Shown: positions 24,473 through 32,979 of the stretch, piece by piece
Numbering within the stretch: the first letter of the stretch is position 1
How the letters are laid out: every line of letters starts with the position of its first letter
Translations under genes and position numbers: made by a program
Assembly (NCBI RefSeq): GCF_000308695.1
Contig: NZ_BAGG01000257.1
Location: 1-51,643, forward strand
From: Nocardia takedensis NBRC 100417
GTDB lineage: Bacteria > Actinomycetota > Actinomycetes > Mycobacteriales > Mycobacteriaceae
Direction of reading: 5' to 3'
Length of the DNA: 51,643 nt
The notes under the pieces: model-generated
What the model saw: only the letters and a program-made list of their open reading frames with translations
Database searches by the model: none
Told to the model about the DNA's origin: nothing

Positions 24473-25456
24473 TCATCGGTGGCGTTCCTGTCCGGTGGTG
24501 CGGGATTGGTTCGGGTCGGCCGCGTTCCCTCCGCGCGGGGATGTCGGGCGTGGAGATGTCGGGCGTGGGGATGTCGGGGGGCTGGGTCGGTGGCCGTCGG
24601 AGCGCGGTGGCGGCGGTCCGCTGTGGGGGCCACGGTTGCCGACACAGAACCGCAGGGTGCTGGCGGGGACGAAGCCGAGGTTGACCTTCTCCGAGTAGGG
24701 CTCGCCGGTGGCGGGGTCGCGCAGGTGCACGGGCTGGCCGGGGTGCAGGCCGTAGACGAGGGTGAAGTCGTTGTCCCACAGGTCTCGGAACTTGGGTGAG
24801 GGCCACAACTCTCGCACCATCGCGAGGCCGTCGGGGGACTCGCGATGGCGCCCGAGGGCAGCGCGCACGGTGGCGACCAGTTGGCGGGCGAAGTTGTCAC
24901 GGTCCAGGACGATGTACTCCGACGTCGAGGGCGTCGACGGGTCCGGGTGGAAGAACCACCGCAGGAAGTTGTCGCCGAATCGGTCGAGATCGGGCAGGGC
25001 GTCGGTGAAGCGCGTGTTGGCGAGGACCACGTTCCACAGCGGATCGATGTAGGCGCAGGCGGATTCGTGGTCGCCGTGCTGTGCGAGCCGGTCCAGGTAG
25101 GCGGGTGCGGTGGTCTGGACGCGAAGATCGGCGAGCGGGGGCAGGACGTAGGGTTCCGCGGCGAGGTCGCGGGTGTAGCGGGTCTCGCCGAAATCGAGGC
25201 CGTAGCCCCTGATCGCCGAGGTCACGACGTCCTCTCTGGGTGTGCCTATGTCGCCTTCGAGCCTCTTGAGCGTGGCCTCGCTGATGTGGAGTCGGCGGGC
25301 GGCGGATTTGCGTGCGAGGTCATGGCGTTCACGCAGTTTGCTGATCCAGGTCCCGAGGCTGGGTAGCTTCGTGGGCGGTTCCGGGGGCTGGGGAGTCGGT
25401 CGGTGGGGGCGGCGGCGTCGTGGTCGGGGTGCCGGGTCGGGCGGCAGCGCGGTCAA
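24473..25456 (-). CDS. XRE-family regulator with MmyB-like domain and Pro-rich tails
   Basis: From TTG at 25456, chosen because GAGGG lies 8 nt before it (an in-frame TTG at 25495 lacks one), 327 residues. An Arg/Pro-rich N-terminal arm precedes an HTH (WISKLRERHDLARKSAARRL, then HISEATLKRLEGDIG) and an MmyB-like domain (ACAYIDPLWNVVLANTRF, FLRWFFHPDP, RHRESPDGLAMVRELWPSP). The last 50 residues form a low-complexity tail with PTSPRPTSPRPTSPRG, encoded by short direct repeats at about 24540-24580. Probably the same regulatory class as its neighbour. The two genes are 66 bp apart. Confidence 0.82.
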   Translation of the reverse strand: MTALPPDPAPRPRRRRPHRPTPQPPEPPTKLPSLGTWISKLRERHDLARKSAARRLHISEATLKRLEGDIGTPREDVVTSAIRGYGLDFGETRYTRDLAAEPYVLPPLADLRVQTTAPAYLDRLAQHGDHESACAYIDPLWNVVLANTRFTDALPDLDRFGDNFLRWFFHPDPSTPSTSEYIVLDRDNFARQLVATVRAALGRHRESPDGLAMVRELWPSPKFRDLWDNDFTLVYGLHPGQPVHLRDPATGEPYSEKVNLGFVPASTLRFCVGNRGPHSGPPPPRSDGHRPSPPTSPRPTSPRPTSPRGGNAADPNQSRTTGQERHR

Positions 25457-25870
25457 TTGTCTTGCCCTCTTCCTCGCGGTCTTCCGATCGTTCAATCCCG
25501 CAGGTACGCTGGAGGGTTAGCGTGCTCGCGGGTCGATTCGTTTCTACCAGAGAAAGATCGGACCCGGCAAACTTTATTCTCTGTGAGCTAACAGACTATT
25601 AACCATTCGCCTCATGCCGTTCGCGCATGAGCGTTTGCCGTGCCGGTGCTACGGAAGTAGCCGCATCGGTGCTCGCGGCACGGTAGCGGCCGGCGAAGTT
25701 CGTCACCTCACACAACCGTGACCCTTTAAGCGCATTCGCGCTGGCCCGCGCAGTGCGCTGCGGGGTAATGGTTGTGTTAGCACGTTTCTGACCCCTCGAA
25801 GTGCTGGTGTCGCAGGGGGGCTCGGGGTTGTGATGGTGGGGCAATCGCAACAACTCAAGTGAGGAACAAC
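25457..25870. other. Intergenic region between divergent regulator and peptide/secretion genes
   Basis: About 410 bp, with a relatively AT-rich stretch at 25540-25605 (including CTAACAGACTATTAACC) that is a likely promoter zone for one or both directions. A short inverted pair CCGTGCCG/CGGCACGG lies near 25638-25683. No other gene seen. Confidence 0.4.
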
Positions 25871-25978
25871 GTGGACATCTACAGCATTCTGGCATTGCTC
25901 GACACGGGGGCCTCGCTGGTCTCCAATGTGCTCTCGGTCGTCTCGCAGGGACTGGGTCTGGTACTGACGTACCTGTGA
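25871..25978 (+). CDS. 35-residue hydrophobic peptide
   Basis: GTG at 25871 with GAGGA 5 nt upstream, reading to TGA at 25978. The product starts MDIYSILALLDTGASLVSNV and continues with a Leu/Val/Gly-rich amphipathic helix ending LVLTYL. It has no charged residue after Asp11. Codon third positions are mostly G/C and a hairpin follows at once (25988-26011), both supporting a real small gene. Could be a small membrane peptide exported or acting with the secreted proteins encoded downstream. No family recognised. Confidence 0.5.
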   Translation: MDIYSILALLDTGASLVSNVLSVVSQGLGLVLTYL

Positions 25979-25987
25979 CCGATCACA

Positions 25988-26011
25988 GAATTCCTCGCGA
26001 CTGAGGAATTC
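25988..26011. terminator. Hairpin after the 35-residue peptide gene
   Basis: Perfect 9-bp arms GAATTCCTC/GAGGAATTC with a 6-nt loop, 10 nt past the stop. Terminator or attenuator before the 26131 gene. Confidence 0.55.
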
Positions 26012-26130
26012 GGCGACGGGTTCCGGCCGAGGTCGGGCGGCCGGGGCCTTTCTGTCATTCTCGCGCGCCATTCCGCGCATTTCCCGATCCGATTTTCTTC
26101 TATTCCCCAGACAGGAGAGGTGTATTTCCC

Positions 26131-27054
26131 ATGCCCGAAAACGGAAGAACAACCCGCGCCCGGTGGGCGCGGTGGGGAGGGGGTAGCCGCCTGCGGTGGA
26201 TGCGGTATCGCACCGTGTTCGTCTTGAGGCTGCTGAGGGATGGCCGTCTGGTCGCTGCCGGTGTCGCGGCGGTGCTGCTGATGTCGGCAGGCCCGGAGGC
26301 CGGTGCCGCCGACCTCGATCCGATCGCCTCGCAGCCCGGACTCGAGGTCTTGTCCCCGCAGCCCGGGACCAGCACTCCCGCACCGCCGCCCCCGCCGTCT
26401 CCGGTGGTGGAGGTGCCGCCCGCGCCGGTGTATCCGGTGCAGCCGCCCGAGGTTCGCAATGGTCCGGCCCCGCGTCCGGCTCCCGCGCCGGGGCCTGCCC
26501 CGGTGGTGCAGGTGATCGAGTTGCACTCGCCGGAACCGGTGGCTCCGGTCGCGCCGATCGAGGCACCGCCGGACACGATCCGTATCGGGCAGTGGCAGAC
26601 GCCGTCGCCGGAGTGGGTGCCCCCGGAGGTCCGTGACGGGATCAACGACACCGCCGCGAATGTCGAGGCTCAGGCCGCGACGTTCCTCGACAGCATCGGG
26701 TTGCCGGCGGGGCGTTCGGATCGGGTGGCGGGTGCGACGATCGCGGGCGGTGCCGGTGGTGGTGCGGTGGGTGCGGGGGTGGCGGGTGCGCCCGCCGCTG
26801 CGGCCGGTGCGGTCGCGGGCGGGTTGATCGGCGGCACCATCGGCGGGATCGCCGGGGCGGCGCTGGGGACCGTGGTGCCGGTTCCGGTGGTCGGGACGGT
26901 CACCTCCGGGGTTGCTGGTACCGCGTTGGGTGCGGCGGCCGGTGCGTTGGCCGGTGCGGTGGTGGCCGGTGTCCCGGTGGGTGCGGTGGGCGCGGTGGTC
27001 GCCGGCGCGGTGGGCGCGGCGCTCGGTGCGGGTGCGGGGGTGGGGCAGCCGTGA
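26131..27054 (+). CDS. Secreted Pro-rich protein with glycine-zipper C-terminus
   Basis: 307 residues. A basic N-terminal region precedes a hydrophobic export segment (residues about 46-60, LVAAGVAAVLLMSAGPEAGA). Then comes a Pro/Ala/Val-rich linker, a short folded-looking part with WQTPSPEWVPPEVRDGIND, and a long Gly/Ala/Val repeat region (about 200-307) of the GxxxG type that usually forms membrane-embedded helices. Such proteins are known in Nocardia and mycobacteria as exported proteins of unknown role. Its stop overlaps the cutinase start (GTGA), so they are co-expressed and may act together at the envelope. Confidence 0.7.
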   Translation: MPENGRTTRARWARWGGGSRLRWMRYRTVFVLRLLRDGRLVAAGVAAVLLMSAGPEAGAADLDPIASQPGLEVLSPQPGTSTPAPPPPPSPVVEVPPAPVYPVQPPEVRNGPAPRPAPAPGPAPVVQVIELHSPEPVAPVAPIEAPPDTIRIGQWQTPSPEWVPPEVRDGINDTAANVEAQAATFLDSIGLPAGRSDRVAGATIAGGAGGGAVGAGVAGAPAAAAGAVAGGLIGGTIGGIAGAALGTVVPVPVVGTVTSGVAGTALGAAAGALAGAVVAGVPVGAVGAVVAGAVGAALGAGAGVGQP

Positions 27055-28280
27055 GCCGGTCTCGTGTCCTCGCCGCGGTCGCGTTGGCGGGCGCCATGAG
27101 CACAGTTCTCGTTCCGGGGGTGGGCTCGGCCGAGCCTGCCCCCGGGGGGTGCCCGGTGTTGTGGGTCCTGGGGGTGCAGGGCACCGGCCAGTCCTCACCG
27201 ACCGCCTCGGCGACCGCCGATACCGGGATGCTGGGCCAGTTGCTCGGCCCGGTGAGCGCGGCGCTCCCGCATCTGGTGCGCCACACCTACATCCCCTACG
27301 CCGCGAGTTTCGGTGGCGCGTGGGGCACCAACTCGGGGCCGGACCCCTACGCGGAGTCGGTCGGCGACGGCCTGGCCGAACTGAACGCCACCGCCGACCG
27401 GATCGGCGTCGACTGCCCGAGCACCGCCCTGGCCGTGGTGGGCTATTCGCAGGGCGCGCACGTGGTCTCGCAGTTCGCACGCGCCGTCGGGGCCGGCGGG
27501 GGACCGGTGGCTCCCGATCAGGTCGCGGCCGTGGCCCTGTACTCCGACCCGACCCGCGCGGCGGGCTCGCCGGTGATCCCGGGTCGCCCTGGACAGTCGA
27601 CGCCCGACCCGGCCCCGGGCACCTCGGGGGCGGCGGTCGCGTCGGTAGCGATCACCACCGCCGCGCCTGCCGGTGGCGGGATCGCCGCCGGCGAGGGGGT
27701 CGATTACGGGGCGCTGACGGGGCGGGTGGCCGACATCTGCGTCGACGGGGACCTCTCGTGCGCGGCACCGGACAACGCCGCACTGCTGCGGGTCGCCGCC
27801 GGGATCGCCGCCCAGGCCGACCTCCGCGACCCCGTGGCCGCGCTCGGCTCGATCCAAGCCCTGCTCGGCGGTGTCCTCGGCGACGCCTGGACGACCGTGG
27901 TCAACGACGATTTCGCCCTCGGGCCCGGTGTCGTCGACTACGCGCCTGCGGCGAGCCTGGCCTCGCGGCTCACCGACGCCGCCGATCCCGCGACCGTGCC
28001 GCCGAGTCCTGAGCAGGCTGCGGCCGCGACCTCGCGGTGGGGACAGATCACCGCGACCGTGGCCGCCGACCCGGTCGGGCAGTTGCCGAAACTCGCCGGC
28101 CAGCTTTCCGACGCGGTGGGTCGGTTGCTGGCCGAGAACACCGATATGACCAACCCCGCCGTCTGGCTGCGCTACGCGAACCTCGTTGCCGCGCACACCG
28201 GTTACGCCGCCGCCGGACAACTCGCCACCGGGGTCGCGTGGTTGACCGCGCTGGCCCACGACCTCGCAGGGAGCCAGTGA
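27051..28280 (+). CDS. Cutinase-family secreted esterase
   Basis: 409 residues with a clear signal peptide ending AEPAPG. The cutinase fold is shown by CPVLWVLGVQGTGQSSPT, the nucleophile elbow VVGYSQGAHVVSQF and the ICVDGDLSC segment that holds the catalytic Asp between cysteines. The C-terminal 150 residues (helical, TNPAVWLRYANLVAAHTGY) extend past the usual 200-residue cutinase. Members hydrolyse esters or phospholipids outside the cell, and in mycolate bacteria may remodel the envelope. Sits in a chain of overlapping genes with the secreted protein upstream and the LIP-family protein downstream. Confidence 0.88.
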   Translation: MSRSRVLAAVALAGAMSTVLVPGVGSAEPAPGGCPVLWVLGVQGTGQSSPTASATADTGMLGQLLGPVSAALPHLVRHTYIPYAASFGGAWGTNSGPDPYAESVGDGLAELNATADRIGVDCPSTALAVVGYSQGAHVVSQFARAVGAGGGPVAPDQVAAVALYSDPTRAAGSPVIPGRPGQSTPDPAPGTSGAAVASVAITTAAPAGGGIAAGEGVDYGALTGRVADICVDGDLSCAAPDNAALLRVAAGIAAQADLRDPVAALGSIQALLGGVLGDAWTTVVNDDFALGPGVVDYAPAASLASRLTDAADPATVPPSPEQAAAATSRWGQITATVAADPVGQLPKLAGQLSDAVGRLLAENTDMTNPAVWLRYANLVAAHTGYAAAGQLATGVAWLTALAHDLAGSQ

Positions 28281-29425
28281 TGCCCGAAACACTCATGTCC
28301 GAGACCGACGACTTCTTCCGCCCACCCACCCTGGGACCGGACGCGCGCCCCGGCTATCTGGTGCGGGTGCGGCCGGTGTTCTGCCCGCAACTCACAGCGG
28401 CGGCGGGGGCGTGGCAGTTCGTCTACGTCACCAGCAACGCCCGCGGCGAGGCCGTCCCCGCCTCGGGGATCGTGCTGATCCCCGAGACGATCCCCGAACC
28501 GGGACCGGCCGCGATCCTGCTGTACTGCCCGGAATTCCGTGGACTGGGCGGATTGTGCGCGCCGTCGCAGTTGTTGGCGGTCGGGGCCGAGCCCGACCCC
28601 GGCGGGATCGAGGCCGCGCTGCGACGTGGCTGGGTGGTCGCGATCCCGGACGGGGAGGGGCTCGGCATGTCCGGGTGCGGCCCGCACACCTTCCTCGCCG
28701 CCCGCGCGGGGGCACGGCACATGTTGGATCTGGCGCGGGCGGTGTATTGGGGTTCGGACCTCGACATCCCCGTCGCCCCGGTCGTGGCGTGGGGGTACGG
28801 CGACGGCGGGCGGGTGGTCGCCGCCGCCGGGGAACTGCACCCGTGGTACGCGCCCGAGATCGACCTGCGCGGGGTCGCGGCCGGGGCGGTGGTCTCCGAC
28901 CTCGCCGCCCTGGCACCCTCGATCACCCGCAACGCGGGGTTGGGTCTCGCCGCGGTCGCCGGGTTGGCGGCGGCCTACGACCAGATCCCGTTGCGCCACG
29001 TACTCACCGAGGACGGCACCCGCGCCTTGGCCCAGGCCGCGACCCTGACCGGACCCGAACTCGCGCAACGATTCCCCGAACCGCTGGCCCGCTGGTGCCG
29101 GCGGGAGGACCCGTGGAACGAGCACTGGTGGCGACGAGTCCTCAGTCTGGAGACCCTGGCCCACACCGCGCCGCCGATGCCGCTGCACCTCTACCACGGA
29201 GCGATCGACGGCCTCGTGCCTCCGCATTCGGGGCGGCGCACGCTGATCGCCTACCGCCAGCGGGGGACCGAAGTGAGTTGGCGGGAGTACGACGCCGGAC
29301 ACGCCGACACCGCCGTGGCCGCCACCACGGACGTTCTCGCCCGGCTGGCCGAGAACCTCACCCGCACACCACCGGCCACGACCGCGCCGACCCCGCCCAG
29401 GGTCCACGGGTCGGCCGGTCTCTGA
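28280..29425 (+). CDS. LIP-family (secretory lipase) protein, nucleophile Ser replaced by Gly
   Basis: 381 residues from ATG at 28280, overlapping the cutinase stop as TGATG. It is related to secretory lipases (LIP family): AWQFVYVTSNARGEAVPASG and a core alpha/beta-hydrolase order. At the nucleophile elbow the sequence is WGYGDGGRVV (171-180), with Gly174 where family members carry Ser. The Asp (HGAIDGLVPP, D310) and His (DAGHADT, H341) of the triad are kept. There is no signal peptide at the chosen start, unlike typical family members. It is probably a non-hydrolytic relative or one with altered chemistry. Conserved synteny with a cutinase would suggest a partner function. Confidence 0.78.
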   Translation: MPETLMSETDDFFRPPTLGPDARPGYLVRVRPVFCPQLTAAAGAWQFVYVTSNARGEAVPASGIVLIPETIPEPGPAAILLYCPEFRGLGGLCAPSQLLAVGAEPDPGGIEAALRRGWVVAIPDGEGLGMSGCGPHTFLAARAGARHMLDLARAVYWGSDLDIPVAPVVAWGYGDGGRVVAAAGELHPWYAPEIDLRGVAAGAVVSDLAALAPSITRNAGLGLAAVAGLAAAYDQIPLRHVLTEDGTRALAQAATLTGPELAQRFPEPLARWCRREDPWNEHWWRRVLSLETLAHTAPPMPLHLYHGAIDGLVPPHSGRRTLIAYRQRGTEVSWREYDAGHADTAVAATTDVLARLAENLTRTPPATTAPTPPRVHGSAGL

Positions 29426-29444
29426 ACCCCCGTCCGGGGGAATC

Positions 29445-29492
29445 CTGCCCGCATCCCGGCAAACCTCGTCCCGGACAACGGGATGCGGGCAG
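29445..29492. terminator. Inverted repeat (14-bp arms) after the LIP-family gene
   Basis: CTGCCCGCATCCCG (29445-29458) and its exact complement at 29479-29492 are separated by 20 nt. Located 20 bp after the stop; terminator-like. Confidence 0.55.
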
Positions 29493-29569
29493 ACCTCGGG
29501 GGACATCCGATGACCCGGCTTGCGTGCCGAGTCACCGGTACCGGCAACCGATTCGAGGAGGCGAGATGA

Positions 29570-30337
29570 ATGCGCGACCGCGATACCCCCGATGAGCCGA
29601 TCGATGACGCGCACGGCAAGGGATGGCTCGAGGACTTCGAGGCCGCCCACACTCTGCGCCTGGTGCCACCCGACCCGGACCCCGACCCTGACCTCGACAC
29701 CGTCGAGACCGGGGGCGAGCCCTTCGCCGAGTTCGACTTCGACTCCGACCCTGACCCGGCGGGGCGGTGGCTGACCCCGGTCCCCGACCTACCCGACGAC
29801 CCGGTGGTGGGGGAGCGGACGGGGTTGTCGTGGCGGGGGTGGGGCGCGCTGGTGTCCGTGGTCGCGATCATGGCCGGGGTGGTGGGCGCGTGGGCGAGCG
29901 ACTCGCGTCGGGGCGAGACTCTCGGCGCCACGGCCGAGTCGAGCGTGCAGAGCACGCCGACCATGACCGGGCACGGGGGCGCTTGCGAGGGGCTCGAGGG
30001 CACGGTGGTCACCAACGGGCCGGGTGACCCGGCCACGGTGGTCGGGGTGTTCGCGAACTTCCAGGCCGCCTACTACGCCCGCGATGTCGACGCCGCGCTG
30101 CGGGTGCTCGACCCCGCGATGGGGATCACCCACGACAGCCTCGCCGCGGGCATCGCGAAAATCCCCGTGGGCACGATCTATTGCGCGGCGGTGACACCGC
30201 TACCCGACGGCACGGCCAACACCCATGTCGCGCACCTGACCCCGGACGGGGTACGGGAGGACTTCCTCGGGATCGTCAATTCCCGCCCCGGCGAGACCGG
30301 TCCGCTGATCACCCGCTTCCAAGACCGGGGAAAATGA
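29570..30337 (+). CDS. Membrane-anchored protein with NTF2-like C-terminal domain
   Basis: 255 residues; ATG at 29570 with GAGGAGG 9 nt upstream. The N-terminal 85 residues are acidic and Pro-rich and cytoplasmic, followed by one TM helix (about 88-110, ALVSVVAIMAGVVGAWAS) and an extracytoplasmic domain. That domain has NTF2-like/DUF8176-type features: TVVGVFANFQAAYYARDVDA and AALRVLDPAMGITHDSLAAGI. Such proteins occur in actinobacterial conjugation clusters and may support a T4SS channel; the role is inferred. Stop overlaps the next gene (ATGA). Confidence 0.7.
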   Translation: MRDRDTPDEPIDDAHGKGWLEDFEAAHTLRLVPPDPDPDPDLDTVETGGEPFAEFDFDSDPDPAGRWLTPVPDLPDDPVVGERTGLSWRGWGALVSVVAIMAGVVGAWASDSRRGETLGATAESSVQSTPTMTGHGGACEGLEGTVVTNGPGDPATVVGVFANFQAAYYARDVDAALRVLDPAMGITHDSLAAGIAKIPVGTIYCAAVTPLPDGTANTHVAHLTPDGVREDFLGIVNSRPGETGPLITRFQDRGK

Positions 30338-31575
30338 CCCACCCCGACACCCCGGGTTCCGCGAGCGCGCCGCTGGTGATCGCGGTGGCCGGAGTCGGCC
30401 CTCGTACCGGAGTCACCACGACGGCCCTGGCGCTCGCGCAGTGCCGGCCCGTCGCGGGCACGGCGTCGTTGCTCGTCGAAGCCGACGAGCGAGGCGGTCA
30501 GCTCGCCGCCCTCATCGGCGCGGACCCCTACCTCGGGCTGTCGAGTCTGGCCCGCAGCCTCGACCCGGACACCACCCCGGTGCGGCCCGAACGGCTCGTC
30601 GGGCACGTGCAATACCTACCCGGCGGGGTCGCGCTGCTCGCGGCACCACCGGGCCGCGACCCCGCCCGCGCCGCCGTGGCCGCCGCCCTGTTGGCCGGCC
30701 CCGGCCCCGGGGTGCGGGTGCTGGGCGCGACGATCGTCGCCGATTGCGGTTCCCCCGAACCGGATACCCGGCTCGCGCCGGTCCTGGCCGCCGCCGACGC
30801 CTGCCTGGTCGTGGTCCGCGCCGACCGCGTCGACCCCGACCACGCCGCTCGCCGGATTCACCGGCTCACCGCCCACAGTCCTCACCGCGGGGTGATCCTG
30901 CTCGGCGCGGACCCACGCGTCGACTACGCCCGCGTCCTGGCCGTGCCCGTCGTGGGCACCCTGCCCCTGGCTCCCGCCGCCGCCGATGCCCTGCCGTACG
31001 GCACCCGAGCACCACGAGGTCGCGCCCTGCTCCCGGCCGCCCGCAACCTCGCCGCCGGTCTGTACGAGCAACTACGCCCCCCAACCCGGCCCCGGCCCCC
31101 GTCGCGGTCGAGCGTCACCGTGTCCGGCCACCGACCCGCCGCCCCGCCGCCGGCCGGAATCCGACCGTGCCGCGCGTATATCGGATCGACCCGACCGGCC
31201 CCGACCTCCGACCCCGCCCCACACCCTCTCGCGTACCCGCCGCACGCCCCGCCCCGCCCCGATCCACCCCGCCCCCCGCCCCCGACCACGACAACGCCAT
31301 CACGGGCCACCAGGGCCACGACAACGCCGCCGAACGTCGCGTTCCGGCATCCGATCCGCCCCCTATCCCGACCCCGCCACCGCCGACCCCGCCCGCCCCC
31401 GCGCCCGATGCGCCGCCGGATACCATCGAGCCGGTCCTGGCGATCACGGTGTTCGGACCGTTGCGGGTCACGTGGCGGGCACCGGGAGCCGTCCGAGTGG
31501 ACGACGTCACCGGTCGCCTACAGCCCCGCAGTCGAGCGCTGCTCTCGGTACTGGCCCTGCATCCGGCCGGTCTGA
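30334..31575 (+). CDS. ParA/CpsD-like P-loop protein; 3' part probably read out of frame
   Basis: The frame runs 413 residues, but the first about 248 (to near 31080) are convincing. It opens LVIAVAGVGPRTGVTTTALAL, a P-loop in which the usual Lys of GK[ST] is Val, so ATP binding may be weak or absent. Then come SLLVEADERGG, LSSLARSLD, VADCGSPEPD and CLVVVRADRVDPDH, the standard order of ParA/MinD-like proteins. After a run of six C at 31077-31082 the downstream frame (one base back) is the one with good codons and leads into the BTAD domain. A single ParA-BTAD polypeptide broken by a one-base loss, or programmed slippage, are both possible. Conjugation-cluster regulator or partition-like role inferred. 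Confidence 0.65.
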   Translation: MTHPDTPGSASAPLVIAVAGVGPRTGVTTTALALAQCRPVAGTASLLVEADERGGQLAALIGADPYLGLSSLARSLDPDTTPVRPERLVGHVQYLPGGVALLAAPPGRDPARAAVAAALLAGPGPGVRVLGATIVADCGSPEPDTRLAPVLAAADACLVVVRADRVDPDHAARRIHRLTAHSPHRGVILLGADPRVDYARVLAVPVVGTLPLAPAAADALPYGTRAPRGRALLPAARNLAAGLYEQLRPPTRPRPPSRSSVTVSGHRPAAPPPAGIRPCRAYIGSTRPAPTSDPAPHPLAYPPHAPPRPDPPRPPPPTTTTPSRATRATTTPPNVAFRHPIRPLSRPRHRRPRPPPRPMRRRIPSSRSWRSRCSDRCGSRGGHREPSEWTTSPVAYSPAVERCSRYWPCIRPV

Positions 31576-32207
31576 CACGGGAAGGGCTGATCGAGGCCCT
31601 GTGGGGGCAGACGCCACCGCAGCGCTCGGCCGCGACGCTGTCCAACGGCCTGAGCCGACTGCGCACCACCCTCGCCGCGGTGACCGAGGGCCGGATCACC
31701 GATGTCCTCGCCGCGGACCCCGTGCACTACCGCCTCGCCGAGACCCCGCTGCGGGTGGACTACCGCGACTTCGAGGAGGCGGTGGCCGCACGACGCCACG
31801 CCGGCACCGACGCCGCCCGCGCCGCCGCCTGCCACACGATCACCACCCTCGCCGCGACCACCCTGGCCGGCGACCTCGCCCAGGAATGGGTCGAACCGCT
31901 ACGGGAGGACGCGCGCCGCCACTACCTCAACGCCGTGAGTTGGCTGGCCGCCCACGCCGCCGACCCCTACGCCACCCTCGGACTGTTGGAAGTAGCACTC
32001 GAGAACGACGCCTACAACGAATTGCTGTGGCAGGACGTCCTACGTCTGCACGCCCGACTCGGTGAACGCGACGCCCTCAACCGCACCTACACCGCACTCA
32101 CCACCAAACTCGCCGAGATCGGCGAGGAACCCGACCCCGACACCCGCCGACTCTTCGATCGACTCCGATCCGGCACCGATACGGCGTCACCCCCACCGAA
32201 TCGCTGA
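31167..32207 (+). CDS. BTAD/SARP-fold regulator with Pro-rich N-terminus (possible C-terminal half of the ParA-like protein)
   Basis: 346 residues if started at GTG 31167; coding-like sequence in this frame begins already near 31083. A Pro-rich linker of about 95 residues leads into a winged-helix OmpR/SARP-type domain (LAITVFGPLRVTWRAPGAV, ALLSVLALHPAGLTREGLIE, LSNGLSRLRTTLAA) and a helical bacterial transcriptional activator domain (EWVEPLREDARRHYLNAVSW through ALTTKLAEIGEEPDPDTRRL). SARP-like proteins activate secondary metabolism or plasmid genes. Here it probably controls the conjugation block. See the upstream entry for the frameshift question. Confidence 0.7.
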   Translation: MPRVYRIDPTGPDLRPRPTPSRVPAARPAPPRSTPPPAPDHDNAITGHQGHDNAAERRVPASDPPPIPTPPPPTPPAPAPDAPPDTIEPVLAITVFGPLRVTWRAPGAVRVDDVTGRLQPRSRALLSVLALHPAGLTREGLIEALWGQTPPQRSAATLSNGLSRLRTTLAAVTEGRITDVLAADPVHYRLAETPLRVDYRDFEEAVAARRHAGTDAARAAACHTITTLAATTLAGDLAQEWVEPLREDARRHYLNAVSWLAAHAADPYATLGLLEVALENDAYNELLWQDVLRLHARLGERDALNRTYTALTTKLAEIGEEPDPDTRRLFDRLRSGTDTASPPPNR

Positions 32208-32979
32208 AACGTCGCGACCATTACGAAAGAACAGGCATGTGATACCGGTGGAGAATGGCTTAGAATGGTCGCACCGCGAATATCTCCGAAGGTATTCCAC
32301 GCGCCGGCGTGGATATGGGATTGGATTATGCGTGCTCGGTGATTCGGTTCGCGATGAACAGGTGATTCCGCGACGGCGAATTCTGTCGACTGAGTATCTC
32401 GGGTGGTGTATCGGTCGGCGATCTCGGCGTGGTCGTTCCGTGTGGGGTTCCGTGGTGGTTTTCCGTGGGGGGTTGGGTGTGGTGGTCAAATCGCCACCCC
32501 CGCGCGCGGCATATGCGCTGGTAGGGCGTGGTGTATCGGAGGGTTGACGCAACCGGGATTGTCTATACACAAAGCTGTATAGACATGATCTCCGGCGCTG
32601 TTCGTCCGGTCAGATCGCTCGCCCCGGGTGGTGATCTCGTATCCGAGTCGAATGTTCCGGCACCCTTGTTCTTCTTTTATTCTCTCAATTCTTTCGTCTG
32701 GGGTTTTTGTTTGTTTAGTCTCGGGTGGGCTTGTTCATCGGTTCGGTGTCGCATTTCATTTGTTTCTTGTCTTGTCGATGTGTGTGCTCGCGGAAATAAA
32801 TTCCGAAAAAAGTCGCGAGACCGGTTGTGGACTCGCTGTGAGGCGAGCTAGTTTCAGTTCGTGCCCCGGAAATGCCCGGGGAATTCCCACGAAAAACCCT
32901 TTTGGTGGCCTCGCTACCCGTCTGCCCGCGATCCCGCGTGGCGGTACGTATTCGGGTGACTGTTTCAGGAGAAAACACG
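32208..32979. other. 772-bp intergenic region with AT-rich leader
   Basis: No convincing gene. 32640-32830 is strikingly T-rich for this genome (TTCTTTTATTCTCTCAATTC, GGGGTTTTTGTTTG), and an AAAAAAG run follows at about 32808-32814. This may be a promoter, an unstructured leader or a small RNA. The inverted repeat at 32560 lies upstream. Ribosome-binding site AGGAG at 32967-32971 belongs to the next gene. Confidence 0.5.
32560..32585. promoter_or_regulatory. Perfect inverted repeat, candidate operator
   Basis: TGTCTATACA and TGTATAGACA flank a 6-nt centre (32570-32575). A TTGACG at 32544-32549 stands close by, so a promoter may be embedded. The shape is typical of sites bound by dimeric HTH repressors (TetR or GntR type). 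Confidence 0.5.

Noticed and set aside
32062..32547. 161-codon open frame past the BTAD gene
   Set aside because: Starts inside the BTAD gene in another phase and continues into non-coding DNA without plausible composition.
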